A stretch of DNA of 64,000 nucleotides. Source: Flavobacterium sp. (GTDB lineage Bacteria > Bacteroidota > Bacteroidia > Flavobacteriales > Flavobacteriaceae). Shown piece by piece: positions 1 through 8,204 of the stretch. How positions within the stretch are numbered: position 1 is the stretch's first letter; each line of letters starts with the position of its first letter. Both the position numbers and the translations under genes were made by a program. Location: NCBI GenBank assembly GCA_027484725.1, contig JAIXSK010000017.1, positions 186,001-250,000 of the forward strand. Direction: 5' to 3'. Below the pieces are notes generated by a model. That model made no database searches and had not been told where the DNA came from. It worked only from the letters and a program-made list of their open reading frames with translations.

Positions 1-604
1 TCCGATTTACACGCAAAACATCCTTAAAACCAATGTTAAAGCATTTGCCAAATACGTCAAAGACTTCATCACGTTTAAAGGTTTTGAGAGAGTGATTCTT
101 TTGGGTAACTCTTTGGGCGGGCACATCGCTTTGTATCACTGCAAAATGTATCCTGAAAAAGTAGCCGGATTGGTCATTACCGGAAGTTCTGGTTTGTATG
201 AAAGCGCTATGGGTGACAGTTACCCGAAACGCGGAGATTATGAGTATATCAAGAAAAAAGCAGAAGCCGTTTTTTACGATCCGAAAATAGCAACCAAAGA
301 AATTGTTGACGAAGTTTTTGCAGTTGTCAACGACCGAATTAAAGTGCTCAAAACTTTAACCATTGCCAAAAGTGCAATTCGCCACAACATGGCCAAAGAT
401 TTGCCAAAGATGCACGTAAAAACCTGTATTATTTGGGGCAAAAATGACCAAGTAACACCGCCGGAGGTTGCAGAAGAATTCCACAAACTGATGCCTAATT
501 CATCTCTGTATTGGATTGATAAATGCGGACATGCCGCCATGATGGAGCATCCGGATGAATTCAATAGACTATTGCACGAGTGGCTTAAAGAAGTACATTT
601 ATAA
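1..604 (+). CDS. Alpha/beta hydrolase, 5' end outside window
   Basis: The reading frame is open from base 2 to the stop at 602-604, so the gene begins upstream of the window; the GTG at 92 is internal. The visible ~200 residues carry the nucleophile elbow GNSLGG, an Asp in the WGKNDQVTP stretch and a His in the CGHAAMMEHP stretch, which together form the Ser-Asp-His triad of the alpha/beta hydrolase fold. No signal peptide can be judged. The substrate is unknown; the family includes esterases, lipases and C-C hydrolases. A terminator hairpin follows directly, and engB starts 47 bases later on the same strand. Confidence 0.85.
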   Translation, partial: PIYTQNILKTNVKAFAKYVKDFITFKGFERVILLGNSLGGHIALYHCKMYPEKVAGLVITGSSGLYESAMGDSYPKRGDYEYIKKKAEAVFYDPKIATKEIVDEVFAVVNDRIKVLKTLTIAKSAIRHNMAKDLPKMHVKTCIIWGKNDQVTPPEVAEEFHKLMPNSSLYWIDKCGHAAMMEHPDEFNRLLHEWLKEVHL

Positions 605-610
605 AAAACA

Positions 611-638
611 AAAAGTCCTTTTCATCGAGGGCTTTTTT
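611..638 (+). terminator. Rho-independent terminator after the hydrolase
   Basis: Stem AGTCC (614-618) pairs with GGGCT (629-633, one G-T pair) and runs into a T tract. It sits seven bases after the hydrolase stop codon and 14 bases before the engB ATG. Confidence 0.6.
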
Positions 639-651
639 ATGGAATAAAAAC

Positions 652-1269
652 ATGAAAATCACCTCAGCCGAATTCATCATCAGCAACGCTCATCCAGAAA
701 AATGTCCGAACGAACCCCTACCGGAATACGCCTTTATTGGCCGATCAAATGTGGGGAAATCTTCGCTCATCAACATGCTGACCAATCATAAAAATTTGGC
801 AAAAACCTCGGCCAAACCCGGAAAAACACAGCTCATCAATCATTTTAAAATCAATCAGAATTGGTTTTTGGTAGATTTACCGGGCTATGGTTATGCGCGT
901 GTTTCTAAACAAACCAAGGCGATTTTTCAGAAATTCATTACCGATTATTTTGAAAAAAGACAACAGTTGGTTTGTGCTTTTGTGCTGATTGACATTCGGC
1001 ACGATGCCCAAAAAATCGATTTGGAATTCATGGAATATTTGGCCGAATCTGAAATTCCGTTTCTGATCATCTTTACCAAAGCTGACAAAATCGGACATTC
1101 AAAAATCAACTCAAATATTGCCGTGTACAAAAAGCAAATGATGGCCAATAACTGGGAAGAAATGCCGCAATACTTTGTGACTTCATCACTTGAAAGCACC
1201 GGTAAAGAAGCCATCTTGGATTTTATTGATCAAGTGAACCAAGACTTTTTTAAAAGCCAAAAGATCTAA
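652..1269 (+). CDS. engB: Ribosome biogenesis GTPase EngB (YihA/YsxC)
   Basis: 205 residues, the usual size for this small TRAFAC GTPase, which helps assemble the large ribosomal subunit in the cytoplasm. The G1 loop GRSNVGKS lies at residues 30-37, G3 DLPGYG at 75-80 and G4 TKAD at 142-145. The ATG at 652 follows the terminator of the hydrolase gene closely, so it probably has its own promoter or depends on read-through. It is convergent with gldC, whose stop is eight bases downstream. Confidence 0.95.
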   Translation: MKITSAEFIISNAHPEKCPNEPLPEYAFIGRSNVGKSSLINMLTNHKNLAKTSAKPGKTQLINHFKINQNWFLVDLPGYGYARVSKQTKAIFQKFITDYFEKRQQLVCAFVLIDIRHDAQKIDLEFMEYLAESEIPFLIIFTKADKIGHSKINSNIAVYKKQMMANNWEEMPQYFVTSSLESTGKEAILDFIDQVNQDFFKSQKI

Positions 1270-1276
1270 GAAAATA

Positions 1277-1609
1277 TTAAATCAATTCAAGTTTTTCGGC
1301 AAAGTAATCGCAGAAATCTTTCATGGTTCCGGCCATTTTTTCATCGCCGGTGGCGCGCTGAAAAGTATCGGTCATGGCCACCAAGGTTTGATGAAAAAAC
1401 TGTTTCATTTCATCCACCGGCATATCTTTGGTCCAAAGATCTATGCGCATGGTTTCTTTGGCTTTGTGGTCCCAAATAGAGAGCAAAACCGCTTTGGATT
1501 CTTCGGCTTCAACACCGCCATCACGCGCTGTCCAAGTGAGTTTTTCAGGAATGCGATTTTCATCTAAGGTTACGAGAACTTTGATTTCAGAAGTCATATT
1601 TTTACTCAT
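1277..1609 (-). CDS. gldC: Gliding motility protein GldC
   Basis: 110 residues, soluble, without a signal peptide. The sequence (SEIKVLVTLDENRIPEKLTW near the start, DLWTKDMPVDEMKQFFHQTL in the middle, DFCDYFAEKLEL at the end) matches GldC as I know it from Flavobacterium. GldC is associated with gliding motility; its molecular role is not settled. I chose ATG at 1609 because it overlaps the gldB stop in the arrangement GATGAGTAA, an 8-base overlap typical of translational coupling. A longer frame to 1684 runs inside gldB and is not credible. Confidence 0.9.
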   Translation of the reverse strand: MSKNMTSEIKVLVTLDENRIPEKLTWTARDGGVEAEESKAVLLSIWDHKAKETMRIDLWTKDMPVDEMKQFFHQTLVAMTDTFQRATGDEKMAGTMKDFCDYFAEKLELI

Positions 1610-2567
1610 CTTTTTTGGGTTTGTAGTGGGATTGTTCAAAAATTTGTTTGGCATCGGTGCTGAGCATGGTTTGCAGCGAAACATCGTTGTTTTTCATATA
1701 CGAACGAACAATTTGCCAACCAATCCAACTGCCGATTCTGCCCGGTGATTCGTTGTCAATTTCAAGATAAAATTTTGAAAAAGGCGCCATATACACAAAA
1801 CGCGACAACAATTTTTGTTCGGTGCTGTACAACAGATTGCGCTCTATAAAATAGCGCCAAACATACGCCTCGTTCTCTTGGCTCCACTTGATTTGATTGG
1901 CTGTGTAGCCCATTCGCTCTGCATCTGTGTAATCCGGAAGAAGTATATCTTTTAGATAGAGCATTTTTCCTTGATAGATTAATTCGTCTAAAAAAGCGGC
2001 ATTACTTGGTGGCGGAACTTGGGTTCGCGCATAAGCCGAAACGATATCGGGCATCATTTGTCTGGGCTCAAAACCTTCTTTTAAATATTTTGGAAATTCA
2101 TAAAAGCGATGATCACGCCCCAAATACAACTCTAATGGAATAATAAGTTTGTCACGCGTGTAGATGATTTTGGTTTGATAGTCCATCTCAGCGATGATGG
2201 TGTACACTTGCGGCAAAGGTGTTTTAGGGAAATAATATTTGATGTGTCGAAACAAATCTTCGGTTTCTTGGGTTTGCGTGCTAAAATCAGCATAGCGTTT
2301 CTCAACTTCGCTGTAGAGTTCGCGCCACTGCGGATTTTGAATTTTGTCAAGCCAAACGCTGTCGTCGTTTCCGGGTGGAAAAAAGAAGGGATATGCTTGC
2401 TTGACTTGCCCGAGCGTTTGCGGTGTGGCTCCAAAAAAAGCTTTTTCAAAACGATGCACTTTGAGCTGGACCGGAATGGCTTCGACTGCTTTTTCTATCT
2501 TGGATTTTTTATCACAGCTCAAAATCATTAGACTCAAAAGCATCAATAACCAGAAATGTTTTTTCAT
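1602..2567 (-). CDS. gldB: Gliding motility lipoprotein GldB
   Basis: 321 residues. A lipoprotein signal peptide ends at the lipobox ILSC with Cys18, so it is a membrane-anchored lipoprotein facing the periplasm. Sequence and gene order (gldB, gldC, divergent nadE) are those of Flavobacterium gliding loci. GldB is required for gliding in F. johnsoniae; its biochemical role is unknown. gldC overlaps its 3' end. The short space between it and nadE contains a copy of the interspersed repeat described below. Confidence 0.92.
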   Translation of the reverse strand: MKKHFWLLMLLSLMILSCDKKSKIEKAVEAIPVQLKVHRFEKAFFGATPQTLGQVKQAYPFFFPPGNDDSVWLDKIQNPQWRELYSEVEKRYADFSTQTQETEDLFRHIKYYFPKTPLPQVYTIIAEMDYQTKIIYTRDKLIIPLELYLGRDHRFYEFPKYLKEGFEPRQMMPDIVSAYARTQVPPPSNAAFLDELIYQGKMLYLKDILLPDYTDAERMGYTANQIKWSQENEAYVWRYFIERNLLYSTEQKLLSRFVYMAPFSKFYLEIDNESPGRIGSWIGWQIVRSYMKNNDVSLQTMLSTDAKQIFEQSHYKPKKDE

Positions 2568-2582
2568 AAACGAGCATCAAAT

Positions 2583-2663
2583 TAGCCCTGATGGGCGCGG
2601 CATCCTTTTGCCTGTTTCTTGAACAGGGAAAAGATACAGCAAACAGCAGGAAATAGCTTCAAA
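2583..2663 (+). repeat. Interspersed palindromic repeat, family A, copy 1
   Basis: Begins TAGCCCTGAT, then GGCATCCTTTT, and ends AAAAGATACAGC ... GGAAATAGCTTCAAA. The central stem is CCTGTT (2611-2616) with AACAGG (2622-2627), a perfect 6-bp match around a five-base loop. It lies between the divergent gldB and nadE genes, just upstream of the nadE promoter. Confidence 0.85.
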
Positions 2664-2670
2664 TAATTTT

Positions 2671-2678
2671 TACTTTTG
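2671..2678 (+). promoter_or_regulatory. nadE promoter -7 box
   Basis: TACTTTTG matches the Bacteroidota -7 consensus TAnnTTTG. It places transcription start about 30 bases before the preferred nadE ATG at 2716. Confidence 0.6.
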
Positions 2679-2715
2679 CAAAGATACATGGCACTTGAAT
2701 AAATTTTCTGAAAAA

Positions 2716-3519
2716 ATGCATAAAAAAACCAACTTGGATATTCCAAAAACCAACCAACATATTGTTAACTGGCTGAAAACCTATGCCGAAAATGCTCGTG
2801 TAGAGGGTTTTGTAGTAGGTATTTCAGGCGGAATTGACTCAGCAGTAACCTCGAGTTTGTGTGCGCAAACGGGCTTAAAGGTGATTTGTGTAGAAATGCC
2901 GATTCACCAAGCCGCAAACCAAGTTTCTCGCGGCAGAGAGCACATTGACCAACTACAAAAGCGCTTTGCCAATGTAGCACACACCGAAGTTCATTTGACA
3001 CCGGTTTTTGAAAGTTTCAAACAACAAATTCCGGAGAGTCAAGACCAGGCAAAACTCAATTTATCACTGGCCAATTCGCGTGCGCGCTTACGCATGACCA
3101 CTTTGTATTACATTGCCGGAATTCACGGCTTGCTTGTGGCCGGTACCGGAAATAAAGTAGAAGATTTTGGCGTGGGCTTTTACACCAAATACGGTGATGG
3201 CGGAGTTGATTTGAGCCCAATTGCCGATTTGATGAAATCAGATGTTTATGCTTTGGGCGCTTATTTAGGCGTCCCGGAATCTATTTTAAAGGCGGCTCCT
3301 ACCGATGGTTTGTTTGGCGATGACCGAACCGATGAAGACCAATTGGGCGCGCGTTATGATGAATTGGAATGGGCAATGTTGGCTGCCGAAGCCGGACAAA
3401 AAAGTGATGATTTTACCGGAAGAGAAAAAGAAGTTTTTGATATTTACACTCGATTGCACAACAATAATCTACACAAAATGAACCCAATACCAGTTTGTTT
3501 GCTTCATCGACAGATTTAG
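2716..3519 (+). CDS. nadE: NAD synthetase, ammonia-dependent
   Basis: Makes NAD from nicotinate adenine dinucleotide, ATP and ammonia, the last step of NAD biosynthesis. 267 residues with only the synthetase domain, so no glutaminase part. The PP-loop SGGIDS is at residues 37-42, and GNKVEDFGVGFYTKYGDGGVD follows in the middle. I chose ATG at 2716; a TTG at 2695 would add seven residues but sits very close to the expected transcription start. The gldB/gldC/nadE neighbourhood is the usual one in Flavobacterium. Confidence 0.93.
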   Translation: MHKKTNLDIPKTNQHIVNWLKTYAENARVEGFVVGISGGIDSAVTSSLCAQTGLKVICVEMPIHQAANQVSRGREHIDQLQKRFANVAHTEVHLTPVFESFKQQIPESQDQAKLNLSLANSRARLRMTTLYYIAGIHGLLVAGTGNKVEDFGVGFYTKYGDGGVDLSPIADLMKSDVYALGAYLGVPESILKAAPTDGLFGDDRTDEDQLGARYDELEWAMLAAEAGQKSDDFTGREKEVFDIYTRLHNNNLHKMNPIPVCLLHRQI

Positions 3520-3604
3520 TCAATTCATCTAAAAAAGTTAGCCCTTTTATTTTTTTTAACTAAATTCGGTGCAAATTAAACAATCCCTCTTAAACAGCAC
3601 TCTT

Positions 3605-4234
3605 ATGATTAAAGTTTGTTTAGCCGATAATTATCCTGCGGTACACTTTGGAATCAAATCTTATTTCAAAGATCATTCAGATATTGCCATTGTTGCTAAT
3701 GTTGGTAATTTCTCTATGGTTAAAGACGTATTGTACACCAAAGAAATTGATGTGCTTATTCTAGATTTAGACCTAGACGGTTTGTCTAGTTTGTATGAAT
3801 TAAAAGCTATTATCAAGCATTATCCAAAGACGAAGATTATTGTTTTTAGCAGCTACTCTGAGCAGATTTACGCTCCGAATGCTATCAAAGCCGGTGTAGC
3901 GGGTTATGTGCATAAAACAGCCAAAATTGAAACCTTGGGCATAGCCATCATGAAGGTACATCAAGGGCAAACCATTTTGAATGATTCAATCAAACGCAAC
4001 TTAGCACTCATTGCCAAACAAAACAAAAGTGAGCGTTTGTACCGAAAACTTTCCAACCGAGAAATTGAGGTTTTGCGTTATTTGAGCAACGGTAAGAAAA
4101 ACAATGAAATTTCTTCGATTTTGGGGCTCAACGAAAAAACCATCAGTACTTATAAACTGCGCTTACTCACCAAACTCAACGTAACCAATTTGGTTGATTT
4201 GGTCAACAAAGCCAGAACATTAGAGATTGTTTAA
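3605..4234 (+). CDS. LuxR/NarL-type DNA-binding response regulator
   Basis: 209 residues: an N-terminal receiver domain (Asp7 and Asp54 acidic positions, Lys in the VHKTA loop near residue 104) and a C-terminal LuxR-type helix-turn-helix (LSNREIEVLRYLSNG ... NEKTISTYKLRLLTKL). It should be a phosphorylation-controlled transcription factor. No histidine kinase gene lies in the window, so the partner is unknown. I chose ATG at 3605: a near-consensus -7 box, TAAATTCG, sits at 3561-3568, and the GTG at 3569 would fall at or before the start of the transcript. It is convergent with dnaG, overlapping its last four bases. Confidence 0.9.
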   Translation: MIKVCLADNYPAVHFGIKSYFKDHSDIAIVANVGNFSMVKDVLYTKEIDVLILDLDLDGLSSLYELKAIIKHYPKTKIIVFSSYSEQIYAPNAIKAGVAGYVHKTAKIETLGIAIMKVHQGQTILNDSIKRNLALIAKQNKSERLYRKLSNREIEVLRYLSNGKKNNEISSILGLNEKTISTYKLRLLTKLNVTNLVDLVNKARTLEIV

Positions 4235-6207
4235 TAGCGCGAGAGCACTCTTCCGAGCCTTTTAGAAAATGAATTAATTAGTTTGTAGTAATCAGTAGCC
4301 ATCGCCAGCGTTTCTGAGTTGTCGGCTTCAGGCTCCGGGCTGATATTTTCTTTTAATTCATCTATAATTCTGTTCACCAAATACCAACGCAAAGTGAGAA
4401 TGGTTTCTGAAACGTATTGCGCAATGGTTTGGTCTTTGAGTTTGACCATGATTTGTTTCGACTCCCAATTGTGCAAAGAAAATTGCTCTTCTAGCATGAG
4501 GATATCGGTAATCACCGAAGCCATTTGAGGTTCTAAATGGGTTAAATATTGATCCATTTGAAATGCTTCAGCTTGGTGGAAATAATCAGTCAGATGTTTG
4601 AAAATATCTTTGAAAATTGGGTTTCCCAATTCAATTTCATCTTCTTGTAGACTTAAATATATGTATTGAAAAACCTTGAGTGTTCGCTTTTCAAGTGCCG
4701 TTTCAATTTCGCCCTCTTCATTGGTTTTAAGCACTAAATCTTCAAATTCTTCTTCGCGGTTTCCGTACAAAAGCAAAATTTCAATGATTTTGCGCTCAAG
4801 CTCATACAAAACATCTACTGAGGCAACTTGCTCAGGCGTTTCGTTCTTGACCACTTCAAAAGCTTTCTGCTCTTGACGCATTTTTTTTCCGGCCTCAGAC
4901 AAATCTTTTTGAACCAATTGCGCCAGCGTGCTCACGAGTACTTGCTCAGAAATATCCATGATGCGCGCGCATTCTTGAATATAAATTTCGCGCTTGATTC
5001 GGTCAGGGATTTTAGAAATACTCGCCACCATATCGCGAATTAAATCGGCTTTTTTGATGGGGTCGTTGTTGGCCTCTTTCATGAGTAACGAAGCTTTGAA
5101 CTGTATGAAATCTTTGGCGTTTTGCTCAAGATAAGCCACCAAATCATCATACGAATTCTTACGCGCAAAACTGTCGGGGTCTTCGCCTTCGGGAAAGGTA
5201 CAAACGCGTACATTCATACCTTCTTCAAGAATCAAATCAATTCCGCGAATCGAGGCGCGCAAACCCGCTGCATCGCCATCATAAAGAACTGTGATGTTTT
5301 TGGTGAGCCGATTGACGAGTCTGATTTGATCGGGCGTTAATGCGGTTCCGGACGATGCGACAACATTTTCTATACCGCTTTGGTGAAACTGAATCACATC
5401 GGTATAACCTTCAACCAAATAGCAATTATCTTGTTTGGCAATGGCTTGTTTGGCTTGAAAAATTCCGTAAAGTACTTTGCTTTTATGATAGATTTCACTC
5501 TCAGGTGAGTTGAGATATTTGGCGACTTTTTTATCGTTGCCCAAAATGCGGCCGCCAAAGCCCAATACGCGGCCCGACATACTGTGAATCGGGAACATTA
5601 CACGTCCGCGAAAGCGATCGAGCAAACTGCCGTCTTCGCGCACTATTGAAAGCCCAACGCTTTCTAAAAAAGTTTGTTGATAGGCTTTACTGACTGCTTC
5701 TTTTGAAAATGCATCGCGCTGCTCAGGTGAGTAACCCAAAGAGAATTTTTTGATGGATTCATCACTAAAACCGCGCTCTCTAAAATAGCTCAAGCCAATG
5801 GCCTTGCCTTCTTCAGTTTGTAAAAGTGTCTGATGAAAATAATCACGGGCAAACTCTGAAACCAAAAACATACTCTCGCGCGCATCGGCTTGGGCTTTGT
5901 CTTCTTGGGTTTGCTCTGTTTCTTCGAGCTCAATATTGTATTTTTTGGCCAAATAACGAATGGCTTCGGGGTAGGTAAAATGCTCGTGTTCCATCAAGAA
6001 AGCCACCGCGTTTCCGCCTTTGCCCGAGCTGAAATCTTTCCAGATTTGTTTGGCTGGCGATACCATAAACGATGGCGAGCGCTCGTTTGAAAAAGGGCTT
6101 AATCCTTTGTAATTGCTGCCGGCGCGTTTGAGTTGAACAAAATCGCCAATGACCTCCTCAACGCGGGCGGTTTCAAAAACGGTATCAATAGATGATTTTG
6201 AGATCAA
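4231..6207 (-). CDS. dnaG: DNA primase DnaG
   Basis: 658 residues from a TTG start at 6207 (reads MISKSSIDTVFE). Synthesises RNA primers at the replication fork. The N-terminal zinc-ribbon region is recognisable (residues ~33-69) but the ligands are gone: Ser37, Ser40, Asp58 and Ser61 stand where E. coli has Cys, His, Cys, Cys. The TOPRIM domain follows with the EGYTD and YDGDAAG motifs, then a C-terminal helicase-binding region. The frame stays open to 6288, but a strong -7 box lies at 6231-6238 inside that extension and a repeat copy overlaps it, so TTG at 6207 is the better start. Confidence 0.95.
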   Translation of the reverse strand: MISKSSIDTVFETARVEEVIGDFVQLKRAGSNYKGLSPFSNERSPSFMVSPAKQIWKDFSSGKGGNAVAFLMEHEHFTYPEAIRYLAKKYNIELEETEQTQEDKAQADARESMFLVSEFARDYFHQTLLQTEEGKAIGLSYFRERGFSDESIKKFSLGYSPEQRDAFSKEAVSKAYQQTFLESVGLSIVREDGSLLDRFRGRVMFPIHSMSGRVLGFGGRILGNDKKVAKYLNSPESEIYHKSKVLYGIFQAKQAIAKQDNCYLVEGYTDVIQFHQSGIENVVASSGTALTPDQIRLVNRLTKNITVLYDGDAAGLRASIRGIDLILEEGMNVRVCTFPEGEDPDSFARKNSYDDLVAYLEQNAKDFIQFKASLLMKEANNDPIKKADLIRDMVASISKIPDRIKREIYIQECARIMDISEQVLVSTLAQLVQKDLSEAGKKMRQEQKAFEVVKNETPEQVASVDVLYELERKIIEILLLYGNREEEFEDLVLKTNEEGEIETALEKRTLKVFQYIYLSLQEDEIELGNPIFKDIFKHLTDYFHQAEAFQMDQYLTHLEPQMASVITDILMLEEQFSLHNWESKQIMVKLKDQTIAQYVSETILTLRWYLVNRIIDELKENISPEPEADNSETLAMATDYYKLINSFSKRLGRVLSRY

Positions 6208-6230
6208 AGCACAAAAAATTTCAGTGTTGC

Positions 6231-6238
6231 CAAAGGTA
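6231..6238 (-). promoter_or_regulatory. dnaG promoter -7 box
   Basis: On the minus strand the sequence is TACCTTTG, a perfect TAnnTTTG. It lies 24 bases upstream of the TTG start, giving a leader of about 18-20 bases. Confidence 0.65.
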
Positions 6239-6267
6239 CAAAGTTTCAGGAATGTTTCGGCATCCTT

Positions 6268-6369
6268 TAGCCCTGACAGCAGCGGCATCCTTTTTTAAAG
6301 CTAAACCAACGCGCAGCAAAGGTTTTGCTTTGAAAAAGATACAGCGAATGGCAGGAAATAGCTTCTAAA
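6268..6369 (+). repeat. Interspersed palindromic repeat, family A, copy 2
   Basis: Begins TAGCCCTGACAGCAGCGGC and ATCCTTTT, ends AAAAAGATACAGCGAATGGC and AGGAAATAGCTTCTAAAA. The central stem is AAAGC-t-AAACC (6297-6307) with GGTTT-t-GCTTT (6321-6331), a ten-pair stem with one symmetric mismatch. It lies between dnaG and the beta-barrel gene. Confidence 0.85.
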
Positions 6370-6375
6370 AATAAA

Positions 6376-6403
6376 AAAAGCGCCTCTAAAAAGAAACGCT
6401 TTT
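6376..6403 (-). terminator. Rho-independent terminator of the sigma/barrel operon
   Basis: AAAAGCG (6376-6382) pairs with CGCTTTT (6397-6403). On the minus strand the stem runs into a long T tract, 31 bases after the stop of the beta-barrel gene. Confidence 0.7.
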
Positions 6404-6433
6404 CAACCTAAATATAATCTAACTGAAACATGC

Positions 6434-7465
6434 TTAATTCAAGTCAAATCGCAAACCGAGTGAAACGTTGCGCTGATCAATGGCGTTGTTGCGAAACAGC
6501 GGATTGAGATCGTATTTGGCGTATAAACTGACTTCTTTGTAACCAATGTAGGCACTCACACCATAGATAAAATCATTGACGTTGAAATCGCCGCGGGTTC
6601 TGCTGCGCACATCGTTGCCGTTGTCATCTTCATAACACAAAATTTGTTTAGATTTGATGTTGCCGCCCACATAACCTCCTAAACCAATGCGCATGCTTTT
6701 GTGGGTTTGAAAAGTGGTTTTTCCGTCTTTGGTTTTTTGTCCGGAGAAATCAAATTCTAAATGAAAAGGCGCCACTAAATATACGTTTCGGAAACGTGAA
6801 TCATCTAAATGCTGCGGGCTAGCAACCAAATTGGTTTGATTGCCTGATTCGACAAAATAGCGATTCTCTGTAGGTCGCAAATTGTTGTACATTAAGGACA
6901 AGCCGTATTTGGCGTGCAATAAGTTGTTGTTTTTGAAGATGCGCGTGTTGTAGGTGATGCCCCATTCGTAAAAATGCGAACCCCAATATCTAAAATCTGA
7001 GTTAGCAACTGCTCCGTCTGTAACCAAGTTATTCAAACCGAAGGCAAAGACAAATTGCGAGGTGGTTCGGCGCTCGTTGTAATCGCGCTTTTTGAAATCT
7101 TTTGATTTGAAGCGAATGACGAAGGTGCGTGTAGAATCGCTTTCTTGCAGTTTGCCGTCCACTTTTTCTTGTACCAAATCGCGCAGTTCGTTTTGTGCTG
7201 TGGCAACTCTGGTTTCAATGTTTTTAGCGCGGGTTTCGGCCAATTGAATTTTCTTTTGATCTGCTTGCTCTTGGGTGATTTGCCCTTTGGCGAGTTCTTC
7301 ATTGACGGTCTCGACTTCAACTTTGAGCGCATCTTTTTCTTCTTTAGTAATGGCTGAGATTTTGTTGGCAATGACTTTGGCGCGTGATTCAAAGGTTTCT
7401 TGCGCAAAGATTAAGTTGATACACAAAAGTAAAATTCCGGTGAGGTAAAAAGTAAAACTTCTCAT
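6434..7465 (-). CDS. Outer-membrane beta-barrel protein with N-terminal coiled coil
   Basis: 343 residues. A signal peptide ends around LIFAQ (residue 22). Residues ~25-110 are charged and rich in Glu, Lys and Gln, predicting a periplasmic helix or coiled coil, and the rest has the alternating aromatic strands and terminal FDLN typical of an outer-membrane barrel. It is the last gene of the operon with an ECF sigma factor and an anti-sigma-like membrane protein, and may be a target or sensor of that system. The function is not known. Confidence 0.75.
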   Translation of the reverse strand: MRSFTFYLTGILLLCINLIFAQETFESRAKVIANKISAITKEEKDALKVEVETVNEELAKGQITQEQADQKKIQLAETRAKNIETRVATAQNELRDLVQEKVDGKLQESDSTRTFVIRFKSKDFKKRDYNERRTTSQFVFAFGLNNLVTDGAVANSDFRYWGSHFYEWGITYNTRIFKNNNLLHAKYGLSLMYNNLRPTENRYFVESGNQTNLVASPQHLDDSRFRNVYLVAPFHLEFDFSGQKTKDGKTTFQTHKSMRIGLGGYVGGNIKSKQILCYEDDNGNDVRSRTRGDFNVNDFIYGVSAYIGYKEVSLYAKYDLNPLFRNNAIDQRNVSLGLRFDLN

Positions 7466-7481
7466 GATAATTGATTTTTAA

Positions 7482-8204
7482 TTATTGATTGATGTTTGTT
7501 TCTTGATTTCGGTTGGCCAAAGCCACTTTGACGTTTTGGTAATTTTTGTTGATGCCTTTGATGACTTTTTCACGAAAGGAAAGCTCGAGTTCGCCATCTA
7601 CCTTTGAAAGCAAGTTTGAAGCGTTGACTTTGATGGCTGAAGTTCCGAGTTTGACTTCTGTTTGGGTTAGAGCAATTTCAGGATTAATGATAGATTTGAC
7701 GGGCCATGTCTGATTAATTGATTCTGTTTTTTGATGATTGATTGATGACTCCTGAGCGATTGATTGTGTTTCTGTAGTTGATTTTTGTGGTATAGATTTT
7801 TCTTGAATAGATTTCGGTTGGCGATTTTCTGAATGATGATTCTGAGCTACCGATGGTTGTTTGTTTTGAAAAGACGGCTGAACAACATCCACTTTTTTAG
7901 GCTCGGCAGAAGGCTGCGCTATAGAATCTGCTGCGTTTTGAATCGGTTGTGCATTTTGCTCAACAACTTCATTTCTGGGTGCGTCTATAGCAGGAGTTGG
8001 ATGGCTGAGAAAAATATAAGCAATGGCCAAAAAACCAATCAAAGCTGCTGCAATGTAGAGCCATTGATAATTAAATCCGGCCTTTTTTTCTTCGGCAACC
8101 GTAAGCATGGCATCTAAGCGATCCCAAGCGGCCGGGCTCGGATTGATTTCTCTCGACTGCATTTGCTTTTTAAATTGCTTTTCTAATTTTTTATTGGGTT
8201 CCAT
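7482..8204 (-). CDS. Single-pass membrane protein, anti-sigma-factor-like
   Basis: 240 residues. A cytoplasmic N-terminal part of ~70 residues (NPSPAAWDRLDAML) precedes one transmembrane segment, YQWLYIAAALIGFLAIAYIF, and a long low-complexity Gln/Ser/Pro-rich region facing the periplasm. This layout and its position directly after an ECF sigma gene (14-base overlap) suggest an anti-sigma role. I see no zinc-binding HxxxCxxC motif, so it is not a classical ZAS anti-sigma factor. The role is inferred from context. Confidence 0.65.
   Translation of the reverse strand: MEPNKKLEKQFKKQMQSREINPSPAAWDRLDAMLTVAEEKKAGFNYQWLYIAAALIGFLAIAYIFLSHPTPAIDAPRNEVVEQNAQPIQNAADSIAQPSAEPKKVDVVQPSFQNKQPSVAQNHHSENRQPKSIQEKSIPQKSTTETQSIAQESSINHQKTESINQTWPVKSIINPEIALTQTEVKLGTSAIKVNASNLLSKVDGELELSFREKVIKGINKNYQNVKVALANRNQETNINQ

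Noticed and set aside
1610..1684. Longer start for gldC inside gldB
   Set aside because: The ATG at 1609 overlaps the gldB stop in a coupling arrangement and matches the known GldC N terminus.
6208..6288. N-terminal extension of dnaG (reading MPLLSGLKDAE...)
   Set aside because: It contains the -7 promoter box and part of a repeat copy, and known DnaG proteins begin at the ISKSSIDTVFE stretch.
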